Notes: a model not told the origin generated them from the letters alone. 9,211 nt of DNA from Nitrosomonas sp. (GCA_021774205.1 JAJFJI010000330.1:1-9211), one strand, 5' to 3'. Shown: positions 1-7,601, counted from the stretch's first letter. Made by a program: numbers and translations.

Positions 1-11
1 AATCTATTTAA

Positions 12-1451
12 TTAAATCTCATCGGAATGAATCACCATCATTTTTTCAATTTGCATATCTCTTAGTGTATGCGGAATTCCACCAACGCCAAGACCTGATT
101 GCCGCAATCCGGCAAACGGCATCCAATCGGTGCGGAAAGCAGTATGCTCATTAATCATGACTGCCGATGCATTCAGGTGGCTGTATGCTTTCATCGCAGA
201 ATCAATATTCTTTGTAAAGACACTCGCTTGAAAGGCAAAAGGCAATGCATTAGCTCTCTTGATCGCATCATCCATATCGTGATAAGGATAAACACAGACA
301 ACCGGGCCAAATATCTCCTGCTGACTTACTTTGCAATGATCGGAAGGGTTATACAATACGGTGGGTTGATAAGTTGTGTCTGAAAGTCTTTTGCCGCCAG
401 CCATTACCTGCGCGCCCAAACCAATCGCTTCATTAACCCAGGCTTCAACACGGTCAACCTCGCCCGGACGAATCAGCGGTCCAACATTGGTGGTTTCCAG
501 TGTGGGATCATCAACGCACAACTGATCTGCAGCGGTAGCGAGCTTATCAGCAAGTATTTTAGCAATGGAGTCATGCACAAAAACACGCTGTACCGAAACA
601 CAAACTTGACCAGCATGATAAAAACCCCCTTTGACTAATTTGGGTATGGCTGCATCAAGATCAGCATCTTCAGTCACAATAATCGGCGCAGCGCCGCCGT
701 GTTCCAGGGCGCATCGTGTGCCGGGTGCTAACTTGGAGCGCAGCATCCAGCCAACTTTTGCGCTGCCAATAAAACTAAAAAAGCTCACCAATGGTGAGGT
801 TACCAAATGTGTTGCGACCGTTGTATCCTTAGTCAACAGACACTGGCACCAGCCACTTGGTAAACCAGCTTCAAAAAGTAGTTGCACAAAACGAAAACAA
901 GATAACGGCGTATCTTCTGCTGGTTTTACAATCACTGGGCAGCCAGCTGCAATCGCAGGCGCTACCTGATGAACAATCAAATTTAGAGGATGATTAAAAG
1001 CACTGACTGCAACTACAATACCAATCGGTTCACGACGCGTAAATGCCAGCTTGTTTGCAGAAGCCGCATTAAGATTCATTGGTATTTCTGAACCTGCGTT
1101 TGTTTTGAGTGTTTCAGTACACACATGCAAGCCGTCAATCGCTCTGGCAACCTCAATGCGTGAATCAATCAATGGCTTGCCGCCTTCTCTTGCCGCTTCC
1201 AGAGCCAATGATTCAGAACATTCAGTCATTAATTTTGCGGTTTTTTGCAATATCGCAAGCCGTTGCTCTGTTTTTAGCCAATGCGATCGATCATTAAACA
1301 ATGATTGTGCATTATTTAAGGCAAGATCAACGGTTTCTTCGTCAGCAGTCGCCACGCGAGCAATTATCTGATGATCATAAGGAGACAAAACGGATAAGGT
1401 ATCGGATGATTTCTTTGCACCAGGCATTAATAAATCAAAATGCTGCGTCAT
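12..1451 (-). CDS. NAD(P)-dependent aldehyde dehydrogenase family protein
   Basis: Cytosolic aldehyde dehydrogenase, expected to oxidise an aldehyde to a carboxylate with NAD(P)+. At 479 residues it has the usual full length for the superfamily. The catalytic set is complete: Asn153 in AFNHP, Lys176 in VKPAED for cofactor binding, the FIGSAKVG cofactor loop at 228-235, general base Glu250 in LEHGG, nucleophile Cys284 in GQVCVS, and Glu379 in EIFGPVV. The His after Glu250 replaces the commoner Leu of LELGG. The FNHPLN stretch recalls the lactaldehyde/phosphonoacetaldehyde/glyceraldehyde-3-phosphate type, but the substrate cannot be read from sequence. The ATG is preceded by AAAGG about 9 nt upstream. 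It is the last gene of the three-gene operon, 44 bp after the AlsS-like gene, so its substrate may come from that enzyme or the FMN proteins (inference). The stop lies 11 bp from the window edge and no terminator is visible. Confidence 0.93.
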   Translation of the reverse strand: MTQHFDLLMPGAKKSSDTLSVLSPYDHQIIARVATADEETVDLALNNAQSLFNDRSHWLKTEQRLAILQKTAKLMTECSESLALEAAREGGKPLIDSRIEVARAIDGLHVCTETLKTNAGSEIPMNLNAASANKLAFTRREPIGIVVAVSAFNHPLNLIVHQVAPAIAAGCPVIVKPAEDTPLSCFRFVQLLFEAGLPSGWCQCLLTKDTTVATHLVTSPLVSFFSFIGSAKVGWMLRSKLAPGTRCALEHGGAAPIIVTEDADLDAAIPKLVKGGFYHAGQVCVSVQRVFVHDSIAKILADKLATAADQLCVDDPTLETTNVGPLIRPGEVDRVEAWVNEAIGLGAQVMAGGKRLSDTTYQPTVLYNPSDHCKVSQQEIFGPVVCVYPYHDMDDAIKRANALPFAFQASVFTKNIDSAMKAYSHLNASAVMINEHTAFRTDWMPFAGLRQSGLGVGGIPHTLRDMQIEKMMVIHSDEI

Positions 1452-1495
1452 AATATTTAGCCTTTAAAATTGATTTTTTTGTCAACTTTAACCAA

Positions 1496-3139
1496 TTAAG
1501 AGAATGATTGGCTCAGTGTTTTAATTTCTTTATTCAAAATCCTGTCATTATCAGCGTAATCCACAGCAACTTCGATCACATGCACGCCGGGCATCAAGAA
1601 GCACGTTTCCATCAAGGGCACCAATTCGTCACTAGCGGCAATACGATAACCATTAGCACCATAGCTTTGGGCATATTTGACAAAATCAGGGTTGCCATAA
1701 TCAAGCCCGAAATTAGTAAATCCCATATTGGCTTGTTTCCACTTAATCATGCCATAAGCATTGTCACGTAAAATAATGACCAACAGATTCAACTTGAGTC
1801 GTACCGCCGTTTCAAGTTCCTGTGAATTCATCATGAATCCACCATCTCCACAAATCGCAACAACTTTCTTAGCAGGATAAATCAGACTGGCAGCCATCGC
1901 TGAAGGCAAACCTGCCCCCATTGTTGCCAGTGCATTATCCAGCAAAACAGTATTGGGCTGATAGGCTTTGTAATTGCGCGCAAACCAGATTTTGTATACA
2001 CCGTTATCCAGTGCGATAATGCCATTCGCTGGCACCACTTTGCGGATATCGGCTACCAAGCGTTGTGGGTACATCGGAAAACGTGGGTCATCAATGCCTT
2101 CTTGCAGGTGGTCTTCCAGTTTTTGTCTTACCGTTAGAAAAAAAGAGAAATCCCATTTGTTCTGTGGTTTTATTTGTTCAGATAATTGCCAGATGCTATT
2201 GGCAATATCACCAATTACGCCCTGCTGCGGATAATAAACCGGGTCGATGGGTGCCGTGACATAGTTAACATGTATCACTTTAAAACGGTCGTTTTCCATA
2301 AAGAAGGGCGGTTTCTCCACCACATCATGGCCCACATTAATGATTAAATCAGCATGGTCGATGGCACGATGTAGAAAATCATCATCAGATAACGCCGCAG
2401 TACCCAGAAAGAGTGGATTTCGCTCATCGATAACACCTTTTCCCATTTGCGTAGAAAAAAACGGGATACCTGTTTTCTCAACGAATAACTGCAACATGTT
2501 ATAGGTAGATTTTCTGTTGGCACCTGCACCAATCAGTAATAACGGTCGTGTGGCATCTTCAATCATTCTGACAGCCGCTTCAATTGCTTTATTCTCTGCA
2601 ATGGGGCGACGAACTGAGCTTTTCTGGATAATCGGCATATCACTATGCTCCGATGCAATATCCTCTGGAAGTTCAAGATGCGTTGCACCAGGACGCTCAT
2701 CTTCAGCGACACGGAAACTCTCCCTGACATGCGCCGGAATACTATCAGCCCCCTGTATCTGGTGTGTATATTTGGTTAACGGGCGCATCATATCGACCAC
2801 ATCCACGATCTGAAAGCGTCCTTGTTTGCTGCTTTTAATCGGTTTTTGCCCAGTAATCATTATCATTGGCATGGCACCAAGTTGCGCATAGGCCGCAGCA
2901 GTAACCAGGTTGGTCGCCCCGGGTCCTAAGGTTGCCATGGATACGCCCGTCTTGCCAGTTAAGCGGCCATAGGTTGCCGCCATAAATCCGGCAGCCTGTT
3001 CATGGCGGGTAAGAATAAGCTTAATTGATGAATGCTTTAGCGAATCCAACAAATCGAGATTTTCTTCCCCTGGGATACCAAAAATATACTCCACCCCTTC
3101 CGCTTCCAATGCTTTGACAAAAATATCAGATGCTTTCAT
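1496..3139 (-). CDS. AlsS-like acetolactate synthase / ThDP-dependent enzyme
   Basis: Thiamine-diphosphate enzyme of the acetolactate synthase family, 547 residues from the chosen start. Three domains are visible: an N-terminal PYR domain (about 1-165) with catalytic Glu47 in TRHEQ and the GPGATN loop, a central domain (about 190-325), and a C-terminal PP domain (about 365-530) with the ThDP/Mg motif starting GDG at 431-433 and ending in RDNAYG. The region where FAD-dependent biosynthetic enzymes carry RFDDR reads VGHDVVEKPPFF, resembling FAD-independent catabolic AlsS. The C-terminal VDYADN also resembles AlsS/BudB. It would condense two pyruvates to acetolactate, or carboligate a related 2-oxo acid. 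No small regulatory subunit gene is next to it. An upstream in-frame GTG at 3145 overlaps the Shine-Dalgarno AAGGAG, which sits 5 nt before the ATG at 3139, so the ATG is preferred. It starts 26 bp after the FMN gene. Family confidence is high; the exact reaction is uncertain. Confidence 0.88.
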   Translation of the reverse strand: MKASDIFVKALEAEGVEYIFGIPGEENLDLLDSLKHSSIKLILTRHEQAAGFMAATYGRLTGKTGVSMATLGPGATNLVTAAAYAQLGAMPMIMITGQKPIKSSKQGRFQIVDVVDMMRPLTKYTHQIQGADSIPAHVRESFRVAEDERPGATHLELPEDIASEHSDMPIIQKSSVRRPIAENKAIEAAVRMIEDATRPLLLIGAGANRKSTYNMLQLFVEKTGIPFFSTQMGKGVIDERNPLFLGTAALSDDDFLHRAIDHADLIINVGHDVVEKPPFFMENDRFKVIHVNYVTAPIDPVYYPQQGVIGDIANSIWQLSEQIKPQNKWDFSFFLTVRQKLEDHLQEGIDDPRFPMYPQRLVADIRKVVPANGIIALDNGVYKIWFARNYKAYQPNTVLLDNALATMGAGLPSAMAASLIYPAKKVVAICGDGGFMMNSQELETAVRLKLNLLVIILRDNAYGMIKWKQANMGFTNFGLDYGNPDFVKYAQSYGANGYRIAASDELVPLMETCFLMPGVHVIEVAVDYADNDRILNKEIKTLSQSFS

Positions 3140-3144
3140 TGCCA

Positions 3145-3150
3145 CTCCTT
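3145..3150 (-). promoter_or_regulatory. Shine-Dalgarno fixing the start of the AlsS-like gene
   Basis: On the minus strand AAGGAG is followed by TGGCA and then ATG (3139-3137). The 5-nt spacing is good, and the in-frame GTG at 3145-3143 begins inside the AAGGAG itself, so it cannot be the start served by this site. Confidence 0.8.
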
Positions 3151-3165
3151 GTCGCGTTTATTTTT

Positions 3166-4746
3166 TTAAAAACTTTCTGCCGACGCTTCTTTAGTATCCC
3201 GTGCTAGATAGTCTGGATAAGGTCCAGACAATAAACACCCGGGTTCAAAATCTGGAAACAGCTCATCGTATCGTTTAATACAAGTCTGGTCGATGCGTCT
3301 GTACACATGGGTTCGATTAATTTGCGTGGCATCAGTCAGACCGGCAGCAGCGATAATCTGCATAAATGCTTCCACCGTTTCCCGTTGAAAATTTGCAACG
3401 CGCTGCGATTTGTCAGCGACAACCAATCCTTTGATCAAGGCTTCATTCTGCGTCGCAACACCGGTCGGGCATTCATTGGTATTACAAATCAGGGATTGTA
3501 CACATCCCAGGGCCATCATCATGCCGCGTGCGCTATAACAAATATCCGCGCCAATACTCAGCAAACGGGCAATATGAAAACCGGAAAATACTTTTCCGAC
3601 AGCTATGACTATGATTTCCTTTTTTAGGTCAAAACCAGTCAAAACATCACAAACTAACCGCAATCCTTCTCGTAGCGGCATGCCAACAGAGTTGCTAAAT
3701 TCCAGTGGTGCCGCGCCGGTTCCGCCTTCAGCACCGTCAACCGTAATAAAATCCGGGCGGATTCCGGTTTTAACCATCGCTTTACACAGTGCGATAAATT
3801 CGCTCGGTTTCCCCACGCAGAGCTTAAAGCCAATGGGTTTTCCGCCCGACAGATTACGTAATTTTTGAATAAAATGCATCATCTCCATTGGTGTTGAGAA
3901 AGTACTGTGTGAGGGTGGGGAATCAACGATTGTATAAGGTTTAACGCCACGAATCTTGGCGATTGTTGGTGAATTCTTTGCTGCTGGAAGTATGCCACCA
4001 TGGCCTGGTTTCGCGCCCTGAGATAGCTTGATTTCAACCATTTTAATATTCTCATGTGCGACCGTTTTTGCGAAAGCTTCTTCAGAAAATAATCCTTCTT
4101 CCGTGCGACAACCAAAATAACCGGTTCCAATCTGCCAAATCAGATCCCCGTTGTTTTCCAGATGAAATGGGGTGACGCTGCCTTCCCCGGTGTTATGCGC
4201 AAAGCCGCCCATTTTTGCGCCTTTATTCAGTGCGCGAACCGCATTATTACTGAGCGCCCCAAAACTCATTGCAGAGATATTCAACACGCTTGCGTTATAT
4301 GGTTTCTTGCACGTTAAACCACCAATTAGCACCTTGGGATCCGCGTTCTCATCCTTTAAATGAAAAGCCGCCATCGAATGTGCAAACCACTCATAGCCTT
4401 GACGATAAGTATCCACTTTTGTGCCGTAGGGATTCGTATCCAGATTAGACTTTGCGCGTTGATAAATCACGGATCGAAACATACGGTTAACCGGTGCGCC
4501 GTCAATATCAGATTCAATAAAATATTGCCGAATAAATGGGCGAACAAATTCCATAAACCAACGTCCGCGACCAATTAATGGAAAATTACGCCGGAGCGAA
4601 TGCTTGACTTGCAACATATCGTATAAACCAACGCCTATAAATGGCACAATAATCCATAGTAAAAACCATGCTTCTTCTTTCCAAAAACTTAGAATAAAGA
4701 TTATTAACAGGCTAAGTATTGACGTAAATATAAATGTGCTTCTCAT
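3166..4746 (-). CDS. Membrane-anchored FMN-binding glutamate synthase-domain protein
   Basis: Protein of 526 residues containing only the FMN/[3Fe-4S] synthase domain of glutamate synthase large subunit (GltB domain). Two hydrophobic helices (about residues 4-21 and 26-42) should anchor it to the inner membrane, followed by a linker with basic patches. The TIM-barrel domain (about 135-450) shows SAMSFGALS, GEGS, the lysine- and glycine-rich KLSQGAKPGHGG, and DGAEGGTGAAP. Cys415, Cys421 and Cys426 keep the C-x5-C-x4-C spacing of the [3Fe-4S] ligands. The N-terminal glutaminase domain and the C-terminal GXGXG domain of true GltB are absent, so glutamine-dependent glutamate synthesis would need partners not seen here. 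MgsC of N-methylglutamate synthase is another relative with this architecture. It is probably a redox enzyme fed by ferredoxin or a similar carrier (inference). The start at 4746 is preferred over the in-frame ATG at 4767 because AAGGA lies 6 nt upstream of the former and no Shine-Dalgarno precedes the latter. First gene of the tight operon. Confidence 0.88.
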   Translation of the reverse strand: MRSTFIFTSILSLLIIFILSFWKEEAWFLLWIIVPFIGVGLYDMLQVKHSLRRNFPLIGRGRWFMEFVRPFIRQYFIESDIDGAPVNRMFRSVIYQRAKSNLDTNPYGTKVDTYRQGYEWFAHSMAAFHLKDENADPKVLIGGLTCKKPYNASVLNISAMSFGALSNNAVRALNKGAKMGGFAHNTGEGSVTPFHLENNGDLIWQIGTGYFGCRTEEGLFSEEAFAKTVAHENIKMVEIKLSQGAKPGHGGILPAAKNSPTIAKIRGVKPYTIVDSPPSHSTFSTPMEMMHFIQKLRNLSGGKPIGFKLCVGKPSEFIALCKAMVKTGIRPDFITVDGAEGGTGAAPLEFSNSVGMPLREGLRLVCDVLTGFDLKKEIIVIAVGKVFSGFHIARLLSIGADICYSARGMMMALGCVQSLICNTNECPTGVATQNEALIKGLVVADKSQRVANFQRETVEAFMQIIAAAGLTDATQINRTHVYRRIDQTCIKRYDELFPDFEPGCLLSGPYPDYLARDTKEASAESF

Positions 4747-5071
4747 TAAGATTCCTTTCTGTAGCATTTCAAATTACTGTGTATTGCCAAAATGAAGTTA
4801 TCGGATGATTCAGGAAAGTTTATTGAACAAAGCCACAACGCAGCAGGAAAAAAGATATCTGTACTGGTATATTCTCTTCAAATAGCTCACTGCCGGTGAG
4901 TGAGCGTTCTTTTGAGCACAAGCTCGAAGTTACTGGATTTATTTACTTTACGTTCTCTCCACTGCAAAACCTGGCGTAAGCGAGTAATACGTTCATGGAT
5001 ACAGCCATAGCAGCATCTTTAAGCCTGATGAGGAATTAAGGAGTTTTCATAAATTGCCGCCAACAATCTCA
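4747..5071 (-). other. 325-bp intergenic gap upstream of the FMN/ALS/ALDH operon
   Basis: No convincing gene. Short inverted repeats are present: GCTCAC/GTGAGC at 4885-4890 and 4900-4905, and GAGC/GCTC at 4914-4925; none has a U-run that would make a good intrinsic terminator. A minus-strand open stretch at 5018-4887 (43 codons then a stop) is rich in basic residues and Gln but has no ATG, so it could be a gene remnant or chance. At 4834-4819 the minus strand reads GGCTTTGTTCAATAAA, close to the ends of IS5/IS903-type elements as I remember them, but no matching second end or transposase is visible. A promoter for the downstream operon is expected here, but I see no good sigma70 match. The gap is unusually long for genes sharing an operon, which suggests an insertion scar or a separate promoter. 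Confidence 0.5.
4753..4757 (-). promoter_or_regulatory. Shine-Dalgarno fixing the start of the anchored FMN gene
   Basis: On the minus strand AAGGA lies 6 nt before the ATG at 4746-4744. The upstream in-frame ATG at 4767-4765 has only AT-rich sequence without a purine-rich site before it. The shorter product starts directly at the hydrophobic helix. Confidence 0.75.
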
Positions 5072-6685
5072 TTAAGGCATTGAGACGCCACCGTAGGCGA
5101 CACCCGTCAGCTGCGCCATATCGGCCTTGAAAGTGGTTAAATCATCGATGGAAAATTCCTGTAAATGCCGATGCCCGGATGCGCGTGCCAGCACCGTCAT
5201 TAATTCCACTGAAGCAGAGAAAAAACGCGCCAGTCGCTCTGAAGCAATGTCTACGGGCAAACGAGCGCGCAAATGTGGCTTTTGAGTTGCAATGCCGACG
5301 GGACAATTATTCGTGTGGCAAGCACGCATGCCCACGCAACCAATAGCCTGGAGTGCTGCATTAGACACTGCAATGGCGTTAGCACCCAATGCCATCGCCT
5401 TGGCAAAATCAGCGGGGTGGCGAAGCCCCCCGGTAATAATAAGCGTCACATCAGAGGCGTCGTTAGCATCTAAATGTCGCCGGGCTCTCGCCAAGGCTGG
5501 AATGGTGGGTACTGAGATGTTATCGCGGAAAATCAGTGGCGCAGCACCAGTTCCTCCACCACGGCCATCTAATATGATGTAATCAACGCCGACCTGTAAG
5601 GCTGCATCAATGTCTTTCTCAATATGTTGCGCTGAGAGCTTAAAGCCAACGGGAATGCCGCCGGTTTTTCCCCGTACTTCTGCGGCGAAATCCCGGTATT
5701 GACTTAGTTCGGTCCATTCAGGAAAACGTGCCGGTGAAATAGCAGGCTCACCTTCGGATAATCCACGTACCTCGGCGATCTTGCCTCTTACCTTCTCACC
5801 CGGCAGGTGGCCACCGGTGCCGGTTTTTGCACCTTGGCCACCTTTGAAATGAAACGCCTGGGTTTGTTGTACTTTGTCCCAGGAAAATCCGAAACGAGCC
5901 GACGCCAACTCATAGAAATAGCGTGAGTTGGCAGCTTGTTCACTGGACAGCATGCCTCCTTCACCCGAGCAAATACCCGTACCGGCAAGTTCCGCACCTT
6001 TGGAAAGCGCGACTTTAGCTTCTTCAGACAGCGCACCAAAACTCATATCAGATACAAATAACGGAATTTTTAAACGCAATGGCTTATTTGCACGTGGCCC
6101 GATGATGATATCGGTACCAACAACTTCGTCATCCAGCAACGGCAGTTTGTGCAATTGTGCCACGACAAACTGCAGATCGTCCCATTTAGGCAGACGATCA
6201 CGCGGCACACCCATCGCACCAGCAGGACCATGGTGCCCGACTTTTTTCAACCCTTCGTCTGCTAACATGCGAATAAAATTCACATAAGGCTCATCCTGCG
6301 TGCCAGTGTGATCCTGATAAACACCTTGGTAACTGTCACGGTTATAGGGCTGCGGGTGCTTTTTAGCCCAAGCGTGGATCTCATCTTCATCGACCCAAAC
6401 TTGACCGTCCGCCACCCAAGCATTGAATTTAGGCAAAATTTCACTGTTGTTGTATTCACTGATGCCCGTGTCCAAACGAAAATCCCAGCCATGTACACCA
6501 CAAATTAGATTGTCGCCATCAACATGACCATCAACCATCAGGGCGCCGCGGTGCGCGCAGCGGCCGTACAAAACCGTTACGATATCATCAAAACGAATGA
6601 CGACCAGGTCAACCGTTGCCACAAGTGCATACGCCGGGATTCTATCCTCGAGTTCATCCCATTTCTTGATTGCAATTTTGTTCAT
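5072..6685 (-). CDS. Rieske [2Fe-2S] domain fused to glutamate synthase FMN domain
   Basis: A 537-residue fusion. Residues 1 to about 105 form a Rieske domain: Cys43-Ala-His45 in RCAHRGA and Cys62-x2-His65 in CGVHGWDF, the canonical two-Cys two-His [2Fe-2S] ligands, with a 16-residue gap between the pairs as in ferredoxin/dioxygenase-type Rieske domains. A linker leads into an FMN/[3Fe-4S] GltB domain (about 165-500) with SDMSFGALS, GEGG, KGGQGAKTGTGG and DGRGGGTGAAP. Cys450, Cys456 and Cys461 keep the C-x5-C-x4-C spacing of the [3Fe-4S] cluster. There is no signal peptide or membrane helix, so it should be cytosolic. The glutaminase and GXGXG domains are missing. The Rieske domain probably passes electrons one at a time to or from the Fe-S cluster and FMN (inference). 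The start is supported by AAGGAA 9 nt upstream. It is a paralogue of the anchored FMN protein 325 bp downstream but lacks its helices. The electron donor and substrate are unknown. Confidence 0.9.
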   Translation of the reverse strand: MNKIAIKKWDELEDRIPAYALVATVDLVVIRFDDIVTVLYGRCAHRGALMVDGHVDGDNLICGVHGWDFRLDTGISEYNNSEILPKFNAWVADGQVWVDEDEIHAWAKKHPQPYNRDSYQGVYQDHTGTQDEPYVNFIRMLADEGLKKVGHHGPAGAMGVPRDRLPKWDDLQFVVAQLHKLPLLDDEVVGTDIIIGPRANKPLRLKIPLFVSDMSFGALSEEAKVALSKGAELAGTGICSGEGGMLSSEQAANSRYFYELASARFGFSWDKVQQTQAFHFKGGQGAKTGTGGHLPGEKVRGKIAEVRGLSEGEPAISPARFPEWTELSQYRDFAAEVRGKTGGIPVGFKLSAQHIEKDIDAALQVGVDYIILDGRGGGTGAAPLIFRDNISVPTIPALARARRHLDANDASDVTLIITGGLRHPADFAKAMALGANAIAVSNAALQAIGCVGMRACHTNNCPVGIATQKPHLRARLPVDIASERLARFFSASVELMTVLARASGHRHLQEFSIDDLTTFKADMAQLTGVAYGGVSMP

Positions 6686-6827
6686 TTAACGTGTTTCCTT
6701 GCTGGTTCATGGCTGTTGTTAGTCGTTTACCCGAGACAAAACCATCTACTACAGAAAAGCTATTTTGAACAGATTCTACAGTCTATTACATGCATGGAAA
6801 TGCCGTTCCGCTTATATAAGAGCAATA

Positions 6828-7427
6828 TTATTGTTGGCTCTTCAACTTGCGATCTATCCAGAAATCAATACTGAAGAAACGCCCGGCACCGATAAAGAAT
6901 AAAACTAGCAGCATAATAAAATAGGTCGCGGCAAATTCGATGCCATTGTTGAGTATCACGATGCTACCCTGCCCAGTTAACCAGTCATAGTTACCGTATT
7001 GTTGAAGTATTTCTCTGGCAGCACTAAGACGCTCGGCAGCTTCTTGGGCATCACTGCAATTGAAAAGACAGAATTTGCTGTCAGCGATGGCCTGCCAACC
7101 ATATTGCCAGTGTACCGAAATCATCGCAACAACCATGGTAAGCATAAGAGGAATGGAAACCCAGCGCACCGCCAAGCCGATTACCAGCAGAATGGCACCT
7201 ACAACTTCCGAAGAAGCTGCTAACCAAGCTAAGACGGTGGGATAAGGCAGGCCCAGACCCCAGTCAGAATTGCCAAACCAAGCAGCGGTGCTTTCAATGT
7301 CGGCGAGCTTACTTGTGCCCGCCATCCAGAAGACCGGGGCTAGATAAAGTCTTAGCGCTAGTGGAGCCAAAAAATCGAATATACGTGTCGTATTTAGCAA
7401 ACGTTGAAGAGATTGGAATAGAGCCAT
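6828..7427 (-). CDS. DoxX family membrane protein, HvfX-like
   Basis: Inner-membrane protein of 199 residues with four predicted helices at about 18-36, 64-86, 89-106 and 160-181. The motifs LRLYLAPVFWMAG near the N-terminus, WFGN at 50-53, the HWQ at 106-108 and NYDWLT...NNGIEFAATYF toward the C-terminus match the DoxX/SURF4 group as I know it, in particular the HvfX branch linked to copper-binding peptide maturation. That subfamily call is from memory of the motifs and is moderate. Between helices 3 and 4 a loop carries Cys120-x3-Cys124, possibly a metal or disulfide site. The usual HvfA, HvfB and HvfC partner genes are not within the window. A GAGGTG Shine-Dalgarno lies about 9 nt before the ATG, and AGTATA at 7452-7457 (TATACT on the minus strand) could be a -10 box. 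A 142-bp gap separates it from the Rieske fusion, so co-transcription is possible but unproven. Confidence 0.82.
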   Translation of the reverse strand: MALFQSLQRLLNTTRIFDFLAPLALRLYLAPVFWMAGTSKLADIESTAAWFGNSDWGLGLPYPTVLAWLAASSEVVGAILLVIGLAVRWVSIPLMLTMVVAMISVHWQYGWQAIADSKFCLFNCSDAQEAAERLSAAREILQQYGNYDWLTGQGSIVILNNGIEFAATYFIMLLVLFFIGAGRFFSIDFWIDRKLKSQQ

Positions 7428-7501
7428 GCTTAGTTACACCTCAAAAATCATAGTATAGAATTGATATAGAAAGCTTCATTCAGGGCGATACAGAAACGCT
7501 C

Positions 7502-7529
7502 TTGACTGTCCAGGCCTATGTGCTATAAA
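7502..7529 (+). promoter_or_regulatory. Putative sigma70 promoter
   Basis: TTGACT at 7502-7507 (5 of 6 to the -35 consensus), a 16-bp spacer, then TATAAA at 7524-7529 (5 of 6 to the -10 consensus). It points at the MITE and the propeller gene, whose ATG is about 520 bp downstream. It could drive that gene with a long leader, or a non-coding RNA. This is sequence match only; such pairs also occur by chance in AT-rich DNA. Confidence 0.4.
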
Positions 7530-7593
7530 GCGAGCAGGGGCCCCATTAATCAAACTAGACGCTCTGGGAAAAATTGCCATCAGTATTTATTGA

Positions 7594-7601
7594 TAGTTTA
7601 A
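7594..7601. repeat. Target site duplication, left copy
   Basis: TAGTTTAA lies directly against the outer GG of the left inverted repeat of the MITE and is identical to the 8 bases immediately outside the right repeat. Confidence 0.8.

Noticed and set aside
631..969. A 112-codon plus-strand open frame
   Set aside because: It is antisense to the aldehyde dehydrogenase, covering its catalytic region, and has no family resemblance of its own.
4792..4899. A 35-codon plus-strand open frame in the gap before the FMN operon
   Set aside because: No Shine-Dalgarno, no hydrophobic or family pattern, and a length expected by chance.
4885..4925. Two adjacent small hairpins as a transcription terminator
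   Set aside because: Stems are 4-6 bp and no proper T-run follows on the strand that would need terminating.
5928..6287. A 119-codon plus-strand open frame
   Set aside because: It is antisense to the Rieske/FMN fusion, whose cluster ligands and flavin motifs are intact in the opposite frame; low-complexity Ser/Pro composition is typical of a shadow frame.
6524..6874. A 116-codon plus-strand open frame spanning the gap between the Rieske and DoxX-like genes
   Set aside because: It overlaps two well-supported minus-strand genes at both ends and has no Shine-Dalgarno or known motif.
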